Origin: Flintibacter muris
GTDB lineage: Bacteria; Bacillota; Clostridia; Oscillospirales; Oscillospiraceae
Reading direction: 5' to 3'
DNA: 38,965 bases
Assembly (NCBI RefSeq): GCF_943192995.1
Contig: NZ_CALPCP010000031.1
Span: 1-38,965 of the forward strand
The notes under the pieces were generated by a model, which ran no database searches, was not told the DNA's origin, and saw only the letters and a list, made by a program, of their open reading frames with translations. The translations under genes were made by a program, and so were the position numbers. Positions 1 through 7,764 of this stretch are shown here, piece after piece; positions within the stretch are counted from its first letter, which is position 1, and each line of letters begins with the position of its first letter.

Positions 1-1
1 T

Positions 2-77
2 TATTTCCATTCTTGACTGAGTCGTTGCTTTTCATACTTGCAGTTTTTGTCGTTTACACAGATTTTTCGGCGGTCTC
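2..77. repeat. Terminal 76-bp repeat, left copy (inverted relative to 38890-38965)
   Basis: Bases 2-77 are the exact reverse complement of 38890-38965; the match stops at base 78. The segment holds a GTTTACACA motif of the kind seen at several element ends in this window. A contig whose two ends share one short sequence in opposite orientation usually means the assembler stopped at a multicopy element, here most likely an insertion-sequence end. Confidence 0.85.
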
Positions 78-357
78 TTTTTCCAACAGCAAACGGGATG
101 TCCAGACCCTTTTTGAAAAGACTGCCGCTGATCTTGGCATCCGCCACAAGCTCATCCGCCCTTACACCCCAAGACACAACGGAAAAGTAGAGCGCAGCCA
201 CAGGGAAGACCAGAAACGCTTCTATTCTGTTCGTTCTTTTTTCTCTCTGGCTGACTTTCAGAAACAACTCGCTGTCCATAACCGAAGCTCCAACAACTTA
301 CCGATGCGTCCCCTCTCCTGGCTTTCTCCTATCGACTTCCTTGTCCAATTTGTTTGA
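78..357 (+). pseudogene. C-terminal fragment of an integrase-core (DDE) transposase, IS481/IS3-like
   Basis: The reading frame encodes the last ~90 residues of an rve-type integrase core. It has the characteristic stretch with RPYTPRHNGKVERSHRED, which includes the catalytic-glutamate region (KVERSH), followed by a tail rich in aromatic residues and the ending PIDFLVQFV. The first two catalytic aspartates and the N-terminal helix-turn-helix are missing. The frame runs upstream into the terminal repeat without resembling transposase, so the join lies near base 77. The gene cannot make an active enzyme. The family is clear, but the exact IS group is not determinable from this piece. Confidence 0.75.
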
Positions 358-526
358 CAAACTTACAACGTTTTTCAGCAGGGTCATTCGATCAAAAATG
401 ATTAGGAAAATCTATTGGATACACAATTCTATCGAATTTGTGCATCATAATTTTTGTAAAAATCGTTATGCTATATTGCACTCCATATGGTATGCTGAAT
501 CATATCATGCGAAAGGATGTCGTATT

Positions 527-1660
527 ATGGCTTATTCCGATCAAGAAAAATCTGATATTATTGCACAGCATAAGCAGGGACGTTCTGCCCAAGACCTAAG
601 CGCAAAATATGGAGTATGTGAGCGCACCATCTATCGCTGGGCAAAAAAGTATCGTGATATAGTTCCTGAAGAAAAACGTACCCTTACTTCCAGAGAATAC
701 GATATGCTCCTGCATCGGGTTGAAAAACTTGAGAGCATCGTAGCCATTTTAAAAACGGTCAGCTGTACTATCCATGCCCCTCTAAAAAAGAAGCTGCATG
801 AATTGGAGTTGCTCTATGGACAGTACGATGTCCACACTCTCTGTGAAGCATTGGATGTTTCTCGTGGTACATTTTACAATCACATTCTCCGTAATAAACG
901 AGGAAACGCGTGGTTTGAAAAGCGCAGAGAAGAATACTGCGTCCTGATCCGGGAGGTGTTTGATGAGTACCGCCAAGTGTTGGGGGCCGAGAAAATTCGC
1001 ACGATCCTTGTTCAGCGCGGATACCAGGTCAGCACAGAATATGTGGCAAGATTGATGAGAGAAATGGGGTTGGCCAGTATCCGGAGTACTGCGAAACAGG
1101 ATTACATGAAACTCCATGCACCAGAGAAGAAACAAAACATCCTTCGTCAGCAATTCCAGGCAGACAGGCCCAACCAGGTTTGGGTCAGCGATGTCACATG
1201 CTTCAAGCTGAGAGAACTCTATTTATATATCTGTGTGATTTTGGACTTGTTTTCCCGCAAGGTTGTCGCATACAAAGTATCCAGGAAAAATAGCACCCAG
1301 CTAATCACCGCTACGTTTAAGACCGCATGGGAGCAGCGCAGTCCAGGCGTTGGCCTCATTTTCCACAGTGACCGAGGGGCCCAATATACCTCTCACCGGT
1401 TCAGACAATTACTTCATGAGCGGTCTGTAGAACAGTCTTTCTCCAATTCAGGGAAACCTCATGACAATGCAGTTGCTGAATCTTTCTTCGCCACACTTAA
1501 AAAGGAAGATTTATATCGAAAGGATTACACATCAGAAGCTACTTTTAAGCGAGGCATTGCTTCCTACATCGAATTTTATAACACACAGCGACCTCATCGT
1601 ACACTGAAAAACCAAACACCATGTCAGGCAGAGGAGTTGTTCATGAATGATAGCCAATAA
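527..1660 (+). CDS. IS3-family transposase, single full-length ORF
   Basis: Catalyses cut-and-paste or copy-out movement of an IS3-type element. The ATG at 527 is preceded by AAAGGA at a suitable distance; the frame is open further upstream but without an RBS. The 377-residue product starts with a helix-turn-helix (around residues 5-50, with a CERTIYRWAKKY recognition-helix region), then a leucine-rich coiled segment and a HTH_21-like region. The DDE core follows, with D in WVSDVT, D in FHSDRG and E in NAVAESFFATLKKE. Many IS3 elements use two frames joined by frameshifting; here both parts are one ORF. It is the only apparently intact transposase in the window. I could not define its terminal inverted repeats with confidence. 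Confidence 0.88.
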   Translation: MAYSDQEKSDIIAQHKQGRSAQDLSAKYGVCERTIYRWAKKYRDIVPEEKRTLTSREYDMLLHRVEKLESIVAILKTVSCTIHAPLKKKLHELELLYGQYDVHTLCEALDVSRGTFYNHILRNKRGNAWFEKRREEYCVLIREVFDEYRQVLGAEKIRTILVQRGYQVSTEYVARLMREMGLASIRSTAKQDYMKLHAPEKKQNILRQQFQADRPNQVWVSDVTCFKLRELYLYICVILDLFSRKVVAYKVSRKNSTQLITATFKTAWEQRSPGVGLIFHSDRGAQYTSHRFRQLLHERSVEQSFSNSGKPHDNAVAESFFATLKKEDLYRKDYTSEATFKRGIASYIEFYNTQRPHRTLKNQTPCQAEELFMNDSQ

Positions 1661-1698
1661 AAGGGCCAGGAGGATGTCAGCGGAGTTCGAATCCCCCT

Positions 1699-1759
1699 AA
1701 TTACATGTTTTGCACTCTGATTTTGAATTGTTTGCTTTTGTTCACTGACACATGTAATT
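1699..1759. repeat. 10-bp inverted repeat in the gap after the IS3 gene
   Basis: AATTACATGT at 1699-1708 is repeated in inverse at 1750-1759, with an AT-rich 41-bp spacer. It lies between the IS3 transposase and the tRNA terminator and may mark an old element boundary. Nothing else recognisable lies in 1661-1763. Confidence 0.4.
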
Positions 1760-1763
1760 CGAA

Positions 1764-1804
1764 GTTAAAAAGCCTGTAGCCCTTGAAATACAAGGGCTAC
1801 AGGC
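1764..1804 (-). terminator. Rho-independent terminator of the tRNA-Ser gene
   Basis: A perfect 14-bp stem (1772-1785 with 1791-1804, loop of five) is followed on the minus strand by a run of five T (complement of 1767-1771). It is placed downstream of the tRNA-Ser gene in the right orientation. Confidence 0.85.
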
Positions 1805-1808
1805 AAAG

Positions 1809-1867
1809 AACGACCCTACCTAATCCGAACAACTGACAACAATTTGTTCAGATTAGGTAAGGTCGTT
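1809..1867 (-). repeat. 24-bp inverted repeat directly 3' of tRNA-Ser
   Basis: Arms at 1809-1832 and 1844-1867 are 24 bp each with two transition mismatches and an 11-base loop. The transcript of the tRNA would fold this into a long hairpin between the mature 3' end and the terminator hairpin. It could aid 3'-end processing or be a remnant of an element inserted at the tRNA. Confidence 0.6.
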
Positions 1868-1872
1868 CAGGT

Positions 1873-1962
1873 TGGCGCAGTAGGAGGGATTCGAACCCTC
1901 GAGCCCTTATCAGGCTACACGATTTCCAGTCGTGCTCGTTATGACCACTTCGATACTACTGC
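1873..1962 (-). tRNA. tRNA-Ser, anticodon GGA, CCA encoded
   Basis: On the minus strand the acceptor arms GCAGTAG (1962-1956) and CTACTGC (1883-1877) pair, followed by discriminator G and an encoded CCA (1875-1873). The anticodon stem-loop reads CACGA-CTGGAAA-TCGTG, giving anticodon GGA for serine UCC/UCU codons. The T-loop TTCGAAT is canonical, and the long variable arm is typical of serine tRNAs. The gene looks intact although both flanks are transposon scrap. Confidence 0.95.
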
Positions 1963-2002
1963 AACTTGTGCTATTATCTTGCCTAATGAGTTAACATTAC
2001 TT

Positions 2003-2030
2003 ATTATACTAATTTTTTATCAACAGTCAA
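2003..2030 (-). promoter_or_regulatory. Promoter for tRNA-Ser
   Basis: On the minus strand TTGACT (complement of 2025-2030) and TATAAT (complement of 2003-2008) are 16 bp apart and lie about 40 bp upstream of the mature tRNA 5' end, in a strongly AT-rich region. Confidence 0.75.
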
Positions 2031-2121
2031 GTCTTTTTTTGATTAAAAACTAAATTCTTAAAAATATCTATAATCTATTTCTTGAATATTGGAAAAATTT
2101 GCAGAATTAACAAATATTTCT

Positions 2122-2243
2122 CTACCACTTAGACAGGATTCGGCCATAGATTAGACTGCGTTCATAGTCGTATTTGACGACCGCCAGGATCACGGTGTCC
2201 CCCTTGCGGAAGTCCCGGTCGGTGTGCTGAGTCGTGTAGAGGC
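2122..2243 (-). pseudogene. C-terminal remnant of an unrecognised protein
   Basis: A minus-strand frame ends at 2122 and encodes about 40 plausible protein-like residues, rich in charged and aromatic residues, ending in YGRILSKW. The 5' part is replaced by the IS256-family fragment. The frame continues into the transposon but no longer looks like protein there. I do not recognise the family. Together with the RepA_N stump on the other side of the IS256 fragment it suggests a minus-strand plasmid or integrative-element region interrupted by the transposon. Confidence 0.4.
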
Positions 2244-2822
2244 ACAGGCAGGTGATTGGGGACAAGTGTCTTGGTATGCTGGAGGCTGTGGGAGAAGTGT
2301 TCCCGGAGGCCAAATACCAGCGGTGTACCGTCCATTTCTACCGCAATGTCTTTTCTGTAACACCGCGCTCTAAGGTGAAGTTGGTGGCCAAGATGCTCAA
2401 GGCGATCCATGCCCAGGAGAGCAAAAAAGCATCCCGTGAGAAAGCTAAGGCCGTGGTAGCCCAGCTGCGGGAAATGAAGCTGAAGGAGGCGGCCAAGAAA
2501 GTGGAGGACGGCATTGAAGAGACGCTGACCTATTGCGACTTTCCCAGCGAACACTGGACTCGTATCCGCACCAACAATGTCATGGAACGCCTCAACCGGG
2601 AGATCCGCCGCCGCACCAGAGTAGTGGGCTGCTTCCCGGATGGCAATTCTGCTTTGATGCTGGTCTGTGCCAGGCTCCGCCATGTAGCTGGCACACAGTG
2701 GGGCAACAAGAAGTACATGAATATGAAGCACTTAGAGACCTCTCTGGAGGATGCCTCTACTGCTGGCTGATTTTATTCTGCCAGAGTCTGCAAACTTTTT
2801 TGCGCATAATTCTTGACATTGC
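2244..2822 (+). pseudogene. 3' half of an IS256-family (Mutator-type) transposase with its right end
   Basis: The frame ending at 2770 encodes the second half of an IS256-type transposase. Visible are the GDKCLGMLEAV region next to a catalytic aspartate, the zinc-ligand-like CTVHFYRN segment, and the catalytic glutamate region NVMERLNREIRRRTRVVGCFPDG. The N-terminal half and first catalytic aspartate are absent. A terminal-repeat-like stretch with CCAGAGTCTGCAAAC follows the stop, and the element seems to end near 2822, where a RepA_N reading frame resumes. The fragment cannot be active on its own. Confidence 0.8.
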
Positions 2823-2893
2823 CGGGATGCGGAAGTAGGTAAACTGCATCGCCTCATCGCCGTAAAATAGCTTGGTAATTTCATATCCGGCAT
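2823..2893 (-). pseudogene. N-terminal stump of a RepA_N-type replication initiator
   Basis: On the minus strand an AAAGGAGG ribosome-binding site precedes ATG at 2893, and the decoded residues EITKLFYGDEAMQFTYFRIP match the conserved N-terminus of RepA_N initiators of Firmicutes plasmids and integrative elements. This family call is from memory of the motif. The ATG is one base out of frame with that motif (a single T appears lost around codon 3), and the gene is cut after about 24 codons by the IS256 fragment. It is dead, but shows that a plasmid or ICE replication module once lay here. Confidence 0.65.
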
Positions 2894-2917
2894 GGCCGTT
2901 GCCTCCTTTTGGGCATG

Positions 2918-2949
2918 AAAAAAACACGATTGTCAAATCGTGTTTTTTT
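2918..2949. terminator. Bidirectional terminator hairpin
   Basis: A 14-bp perfect stem (2918-2931 and 2936-2949, four-base loop) has seven A on one side and seven T on the other, so it can terminate in both directions. It separates the RepA_N stump from the LRR lipoprotein. I see no gene in 2950-3117. Confidence 0.8.
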
Positions 2950-3117
2950 CTGGATGTTCGATTTTGTCACAAAAGAAAGAATTTATGGTAACTGCATAAT
3001 AAAATGTTGTTTTCAGTCTTGTCCTTTATCGGTAACGTCCTAAGGATCATATTATATTCTTTTGCTGTAAAGGTTAAACTCCTGATGAAAGATTTTACAG
3101 ATCAAAGTGGTTGGGAA

Positions 3118-4290
3118 CTATCCCGCCTCCGGCTCTTTGTCCATAAACAGCTCATGAACATAATTGTTCTTAAACATATCCCGCATGGCGTAGTACCGCT
3201 CATGGGTGCGCCAGCCCTGGTCAATAGAGCCCTCGCCGTTGCGGATGATTTTTGCGTTGGGGTAGGTCTCTTTCAGCTTCTGGTACTCGCTGTAGGGAAT
3301 CCTGGTGTGCTCCATCCACAGCCGTTCCAGGTTGGGCAGGTTGTAGAGATAGGTGGCATCGCTGACCCGGTTGTAGCTGATGTTCAGGTCCTTGAGGTTT
3401 GGGGTGTACTGCAAAAAGCTCAGATCGGTCACATAGCCCACAAAGAACTCCAGATACTCCAGCTTGGGGGTGTACTGAATCCAGGACAGGTCCTCCACCT
3501 GGTTGTCCACCGCAATGAGAATCTTCAAGTTGGGCATGTACTGGAGGAAGGACCAGTCGTGGACCCGGTTGTGTCCCAGGTCCAGGGCCACCAGGTCGGT
3601 GCAGTAGCGCAGGTACTGGGCGTCCTCGTCGTAAAGGAAGAAGGTCTGGGCGCAGGTCTTCATGGTGGAGAAGGCCACTACGTCGGTGCGGAAGGTCCAG
3701 TGGTGCCAGACGATCTCCCAGATCATGCGGATGTCGGGGAAGGTGTCCTGGAGGGCAGCGTAATCCGCGTTGGTGAAGCCGGTTTTGCAGAGGTCCACCC
3801 GGGTCAGGCTGGGGAGCATCCTGAACAGCTCATACAGGTCCACCCCCAACCCGGCCAGGTCGTGGCCGGACAGGTCCAGCTCGGTCATATCCGGTGTGAC
3901 GGCGACGCCGTCCACGTCCAGCTGCCAGGATACTTCACGGTCTTCGCACCGGGCGGTCACGTCCTGAATCTGGCGAACGGTGAGCTGGTAACCGGTCAGG
4001 TCAATCTGCTGGCCCTGATCTCCCTGCCGCTCTGCCTCGTCCAGCACTTGGGCATAGGTGACCGGGGGCTCGGATAAGAGGGTTGCGACCTCCACATTAA
4101 CCTCCTCCGGGATGTTGGAGCGGTCCAGGGTATAGGGCGGCGGAGGTGGAGGCTCCGGGACTGGCTCAGAGACGGCGGCGGAGGTGGGAACGCTGATATT
4201 GGCTGAGGTACTGGCTTGGCCCGCGCCGCAGCCGCACAGCAGCACCGCTGTTAGAGCGGTCAGCCAGACAAGATACAAATTTTTTCTCAT
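3118..4290 (-). CDS. Leucine-rich-repeat lipoprotein
   Basis: A 390-residue secreted lipoprotein. The ATG at 4290 has a strong AAGGAGG site eight bases upstream. Residues 1-21 form a lipoprotein signal peptide ending in the lipobox LLCGC, with Cys21 as the expected lipidated residue. A Ser/Ala/Pro-rich linker follows (with a run of six prolines), then a central region and at least four leucine-rich repeats around residues 230-350, with the recurring pattern LxFLQYxPNLKxLxIxxN. The repeats should form a curved binding surface outside the membrane; the ligand is unknown. It stands alone between terminators and pseudogenes. LRR lipoproteins are common in gut Clostridia. Confidence 0.8.
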   Translation of the reverse strand: MRKNLYLVWLTALTAVLLCGCGAGQASTSANISVPTSAAVSEPVPEPPPPPPYTLDRSNIPEEVNVEVATLLSEPPVTYAQVLDEAERQGDQGQQIDLTGYQLTVRQIQDVTARCEDREVSWQLDVDGVAVTPDMTELDLSGHDLAGLGVDLYELFRMLPSLTRVDLCKTGFTNADYAALQDTFPDIRMIWEIVWHHWTFRTDVVAFSTMKTCAQTFFLYDEDAQYLRYCTDLVALDLGHNRVHDWSFLQYMPNLKILIAVDNQVEDLSWIQYTPKLEYLEFFVGYVTDLSFLQYTPNLKDLNISYNRVSDATYLYNLPNLERLWMEHTRIPYSEYQKLKETYPNAKIIRNGEGSIDQGWRTHERYYAMRDMFKNNYVHELFMDKEPEAG

Positions 4291-4382
4291 TTCTGTATCC
4301 TCCTTTTTTGCTCTTTACCTTATTGTGTTGCTAATCTTGTTAATGTGAAAATGAATAGGTTGCCAGGATGTGCTGGCGCTTC

Positions 4383-4980
4383 TCAATCTTTATCCAAAAG
4401 CACCAAATGGTTGGCCTTAAAAAAGTCATTCAATAGATTAAGCTTTGTGGCAGACTGCGGCGAATATCGTTTACCTGATTCCTCGATAAAAGCCTGAACA
4501 ACGATTAGAGTTGAAATATGCTCGCTGGTTTGATCCACAGTTCCGGTGTTGATGATGTTGGCACTGAGAGAAGAGATTGGGTTGTAGGTGCTGTTGGTAA
4601 TTAAGATAATTGGAATCTTATATTTATGGCACAATTGCGCAAATTCTACGGTCCGCTTGGTACACGGCCGGGTGGAGATAAAGATAACAACATCATCTGG
4701 TGTCATATTCAAGACATGGTCAAACAAAAACTCCTGCCGGAAAGAGAGTAGTATTTGGCATAAACAGGTTCAGCGCATCTTCAAAATGCATGGAAATAGA
4801 TGCTGCACTGTGTAAACCAAGGAGGTAAATATGCCTGGAACGCATCATTAGATCAACAGCAGACATAAGCTGCTGCTTTTTCGGTAGAACATCCTTGATT
4901 TGTTCCAGAGTTTCGATAATATTTTGTTCATATCCATCTAAAATTGCCTCTTAATGCCTATCAGACTGTCGAAACATTAT
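4383..4980 (-). pseudogene. Broken MurR/RpiR-family regulator (SIS domain)
   Basis: Two adjacent minus-strand frames together encode the SIS sugar-phosphate-binding domain of an RpiR-type repressor. One runs from about 4950 to 4740 (with the segment IYLLGLHSAASISMHFEDA). The other runs from about 4730 to 4383 (with VVIFISTRPCTKRTVEFAQ, followed by the NSTYNPISSLSANIIN region). A one-base insertion near 4735 separates them: shifting frame there restores a continuous protein. The N-terminal helix-turn-helix expected in this family is absent upstream. The gene is therefore doubly broken. A target operon of amino-sugar or sugar catabolism is not present nearby. Confidence 0.7.
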
Positions 4981-5084
4981 ATATCGGTAATGAGGAAAAA
5001 GCAAGTGTGGAAAATTAAGGTGGCGAAATAATGCTTGCTTTTTATGAGAATTCGGATACCTAAAATCTTAAAACATAGCAAATC

Positions 5085-5134
5085 GCCGCCCTCGCTTGCC
5101 GGAAACTATTTGGTGGGCCGAGGGCGGCTTTTTT
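5085..5134 (+). terminator. Rho-independent terminator, plus strand
   Basis: A 10-bp GC-rich stem (5085-5094 with 5119-5128) and a 24-base loop are followed by TTTTTT. There is no complete plus-strand gene upstream, so it is probably left over from a lost gene. Just downstream a strong AAGGAGG and ATG at 5160 begin a nine-codon ORF that stops at once, possibly the stump of another lost gene. Confidence 0.65.
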
Positions 5135-5299
5135 ATTTCAATAGCAAGGAGGAATCAGCATGGCATACCGGCCAATGTCATTAAGTTAAGAGGATATGCT
5201 GAAAATATTGCTTAAAATTATTTGCACTTCACAATAATACTTGCAATTCGCAAAATTTCTATAGTATGAATTTTTCTTCCAAATTCTTAACCTGACATC

Positions 5300-5542
5300 A
5301 TTTGACAGGCGGTATCTCTTTTCAAATGGGAGACTTTTTGTGCAGCCGAAGTGTTCCATAAGCTCACAGGTGATACTGCTGCCTTTCAAGGACAGGATCA
5401 GGGTGAGCAACTTTGCGAAGGGCAACTTGACATTCCTGGTAAAATCTCTGCCGGGAGAACGCGCAAACAACCATGAAACAGCGCTGACAGAACGAATCGC
5501 ACTATATAGAGTTTCTCGTATACAGATTGCTTTGCTTGACAT
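5300..5542 (-). pseudogene. N-terminal fragment of an IS4-family transposase
   Basis: ATG at 5542 on the minus strand follows a purine-rich AGGGGGG site. The first ~70 residues contain SWLFARSPGRDFTRNVKLPF and a following ITCELMEHFGC segment, which match the N-terminus of clostridial IS4-type transposases (family call from memory). After the FGC region the similarity stops; the frame stays open to 5186 but the residues no longer look like the family. The DDE core is missing, so the piece is inactive. Confidence 0.65.
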
Positions 5543-5591
5543 AGGAGAGCCCCCTTGTAATTGATGAGACACAACACCTTTCAATTACAAA

Positions 5592-5621
5592 GGTGCTTTT
5601 TCGCCGAAACGAAAAAGCACC
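5592..5621. repeat. 12-bp perfect hairpin
   Basis: GGTGCTTTTTCG at 5592-5603 pairs with 5610-5621 around a six-base loop. It lies between the IS4 fragment and the SMI1-like gene, and could be the IS4 element end or a weak terminator for plus-strand transcription (a T-rich stretch follows). Confidence 0.5.
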
Positions 5622-5699
5622 CACAGTTTTTCCTTTTTGTCAAGTGTTTTTGATCACTCCTATTATATTTTTATTCAGATATCCCTCCATGGGCTTAGA

Positions 5700-6310
5700 T
5701 TATTGACATTGCCCTTTTTGGGGGTCGAAATATTCCTCAATCCGCCAGCCCATTTTCTCCAGCACCCGCTCCGCCGTGTCGTAGCCCACGTTGTTGAGCA
5801 CATTCCAGAGATTTTCCAGCAGAAAACCGGACAGGCTCTGCTTGTCCTCCCGCCACTTGGCGATAGGGTCCCGCTCGTGGTGCCAGTACATAGGCGGGTC
5901 GTCCTGGTCCAGGTCCTCTTTGCGGATGCCGAAGGTGATCTCACCTCCGCCGAAGTCGCTGCCGATGAGCAGATAGTCGCCGGTCAGGCCGGGCCACTCC
6001 TCCCGGGGAGTCTGAATGAAGAGAAAGTAACGGTTTCGGGAATTGACGGGCTGGTCCTCCTGGTGGGCTTTGAGGTCGTCCACATACTCCCGAATTTCGT
6101 CGTAATACATCCAGGGTGTGGACGCACCGGTCCACAGGTTGGAGGTGGCAAACAGCGGACACTGGTAGGCCAGCTCCATAAACTCCACATAGACCGAGGG
6201 CAGAGGAATCTGTTTGTCCTGCTTCAGCTGTTCCAGAAATGTGCGTCCCGCCCTCTGGTCAAAACCCAGGATACGCAGCAGTCCGGCGCGGACAGGTCAT
6301 ATTGAATCAT
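5700..6310 (-). pseudogene. SMI1/KNR4-like protein gene with an early frameshift
   Basis: The main frame (5700 to about 6280) encodes a protein with the SMI1/KNR4 pattern: LPSVYVEFMELA near the start, then YLLIGSDFGGGEITFGIRKED and a C-terminal SLSGFLLENLWNVLNN helix. Such proteins are often immunity or scaffold proteins linked to polymorphic toxins. The best start, ATG at 6310 with GAAGGGA upstream, encodes MIQYDLSAP and then leaves the frame; a one- or two-base indel around 6283-6292 would join it to the main frame (LLRILGFDQRAG). Either the gene is broken or a CTG start is used. The family call is moderate. Confidence 0.55.
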
Positions 6311-6329
6311 TGGTGATTCCCTTCGTCTC

Positions 6330-6905
6330 TTAATAAGTGTGGTCACAGACCTCTAAAATTTTGGCCTGGATGGCTTTCAGGTCCTCAAAGGTCTCGGGAC
6401 GGCGGCGCGGGTCCCGGAGGATGGCGGCAGGGTGGAACAGGGCGGTCATCCACACGCCGTTTTTTTCAAACCACTGGCCGTGCTCCCGGCTGATTTTAAA
6501 GTCGGACTTGATGAGCTTGCAGGCGGAGATGCGGCCCAGGCAGATGATGATTTTGGGGCGGATCAGGGCCACCTGGCTGCGCAGATAGTCGATACAGGCC
6601 TCCTGCTCGGTGTTCAGCGGGTCCCGGTTCTGGGGGGGACGGCACTTGACCATGTTGGCAATATACACGTTTTTCTCCCGGCTCAGGTCCACCATCTCCA
6701 GCATGTCGTCCAGCAGCTTGCCCCCCCGGCCCACAAAGGGCTTGCCCTGGAGGTCCTCGTTTTCACCGGGGCCCTCGCCGATACACATCACCTCGGCGTC
6801 CCGGGGCCCGACGCCGAAAACCACGTTGTGGCGGGTATCCGCCAGGGCGCACTTCTGGCAGGACAGACAGGCCTGTTCCAGCGCCTCCCACTCATTGTAC
6901 AGCAT
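6330..6905 (-). CDS. Family 4 uracil-DNA glycosylase (Fe-S type)
   Basis: Removes uracil from DNA at the start of base-excision repair. The 191-residue product shows the hallmarks of family 4/5 enzymes: an N-terminal CLSCQKC pair, motif GEGPGENEDLQGKPFVGRGG (uracil binding and catalysis), VKCRPPQNRDP with another Cys, EACIDYL with the fourth Cys (together the [4Fe-4S] ligands), and a C-terminal HPAAILR motif. Three in-frame ATGs lie close together; the one at 6905 is preferred because AGGAGG sits seven bases upstream, while the second overlaps that site. It is a single gene upstream of and opposite to the dcw cluster. Confidence 0.88.
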   Translation of the reverse strand: MLYNEWEALEQACLSCQKCALADTRHNVVFGVGPRDAEVMCIGEGPGENEDLQGKPFVGRGGKLLDDMLEMVDLSREKNVYIANMVKCRPPQNRDPLNTEQEACIDYLRSQVALIRPKIIICLGRISACKLIKSDFKISREHGQWFEKNGVWMTALFHPAAILRDPRRRPETFEDLKAIQAKILEVCDHTY

Positions 6906-7243
6906 GTTCATTCCTCCTGGCATAGTTTCGCCCCAAGGGGGCGGAATTCGACGATTTCATCCATAGCATACCACATTTTCATGGAGATGGAAAGGGCTTT
7001 TTCATAAGAGAACACAATTCCGAAAAAAATATTTTCAACTTTTTCCTGCACTTCCGGGAAGAGCTATCTCCGGAAACACGCCGGGGGAGCTACAAGATAT
7101 TGAAGATTGCTCTAAATTAAATGCGAATATCTTGTATATGCGCAGGGGCGGAGAAAAAATGGAACATGCGTTTTGATGACAAAAATCGAAAGTTTTTCCC
7201 GGAAATCGCACGCTTTCGGGCAAAATTCACAGAAAAAAACCTC

Positions 7244-7272
7244 TTGCTTTTTATGTCAACAACAATTATACT
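7244..7272 (+). promoter_or_regulatory. Promoter of the dcw cluster (Pmra)
   Basis: TTGCTT (7244-7249) and TATACT (7267-7272) are exactly 17 bp apart, about 75 bp upstream of mraZ. The AT-rich gap 7008-7243 otherwise shows no gene. Confidence 0.8.
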
Positions 7273-7282
7273 GAAGGAGCTC

Positions 7283-7333
7283 TGGTGGAGCAAAGTGGGG
7301 GGAAATCCCTGTTATCAACATCAAAGTGGGGGA
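7283..7333 (+). promoter_or_regulatory. Probable MraZ-binding repeats
   Basis: Three GTGGR-containing direct repeats (TGGTGGAG, AAGTGGGG, AAGTGGGG) lie between the promoter and mraZ. MraZ proteins are known to bind such repeats in their own promoter region, so autoregulation of the cluster is likely. Confidence 0.6.
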
Positions 7334-7346
7334 GAGGTGAGGGGCG

Positions 7347-7763
7347 GTGACTGGCACATACGAACACAGTATCGACGCCAAGGGCCGCCTGTTCATCCCC
7401 GCCAAGCTTCGGGAGGAGCTGGGCTCCGCCTTTTATCTGGCTATGGGGGTGGACGCCTGTCTGGCCATCTACCCCCAGTCCACCTGGGACCGCTTCACCG
7501 AAAAATTCGCCTCCCTGCCCATGAGCCAGTCCAAAGCCATGCGCCCTCTGTTTGCCAACGCCGCCAAGTGCGAGCCGGACAGCCAGGGCCGCATTGTGAT
7601 CCCCCAAAAGCTGCGCAAATACGCCGGACTGGAGAAGGAGACCGTGATTATCGGGGTCCATGACCGGGCGGAAATCTGGTCCGCCGCCGCATGGAACGCC
7701 CAAGAGGAGGAGGAAATGACCCCGGAGAAGATGGCCGCCTGTATGGCCGAACTGGGGTTCTGA
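7347..7763 (+). CDS. mraZ: Transcriptional regulator MraZ
   Basis: DNA-binding regulator at the head of the division and cell-wall cluster; MraZ oligomers bind repeats upstream of their own gene. The 138-residue product has the two AbrB-like MraZ halves, with the conserved DAKGRLFIPAKLRE near residue 10 and the matching DSQGRIVIPQKLR near residue 80. The start is GTG at 7347 with a GAGG-rich leader; no better ATG exists. The stop is one base before the rsmH start, so the two genes are translationally linked. Confidence 0.95.
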   Translation: MTGTYEHSIDAKGRLFIPAKLREELGSAFYLAMGVDACLAIYPQSTWDRFTEKFASLPMSQSKAMRPLFANAAKCEPDSQGRIVIPQKLRKYAGLEKETVIIGVHDRAEIWSAAAWNAQEEEEMTPEKMAACMAELGF

Positions 7764-7764
7764 T

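Noticed and set aside
217..227. CGCTTCTATTC shared by the left transposase fragment and the 31-bp repeats
   Set aside because: Eleven bases in a different context and at a different offset; too short to claim common origin.
1678..1697. TTCGAATCC motif after the IS3 gene that resembles a tRNA T-arm
   Set aside because: The flanking bases do not form a T-stem and no acceptor or anticodon arm can be folded around it. At most it is a decayed tRNA end or attachment remnant.
3004..4077. Plus-strand open frame of 357 codons opposite the LRR lipoprotein
   Set aside because: The minus strand has a signal peptide, lipobox, LRR pattern and ribosome-binding site; the plus-strand product is a Val/Gly/His-rich shadow.
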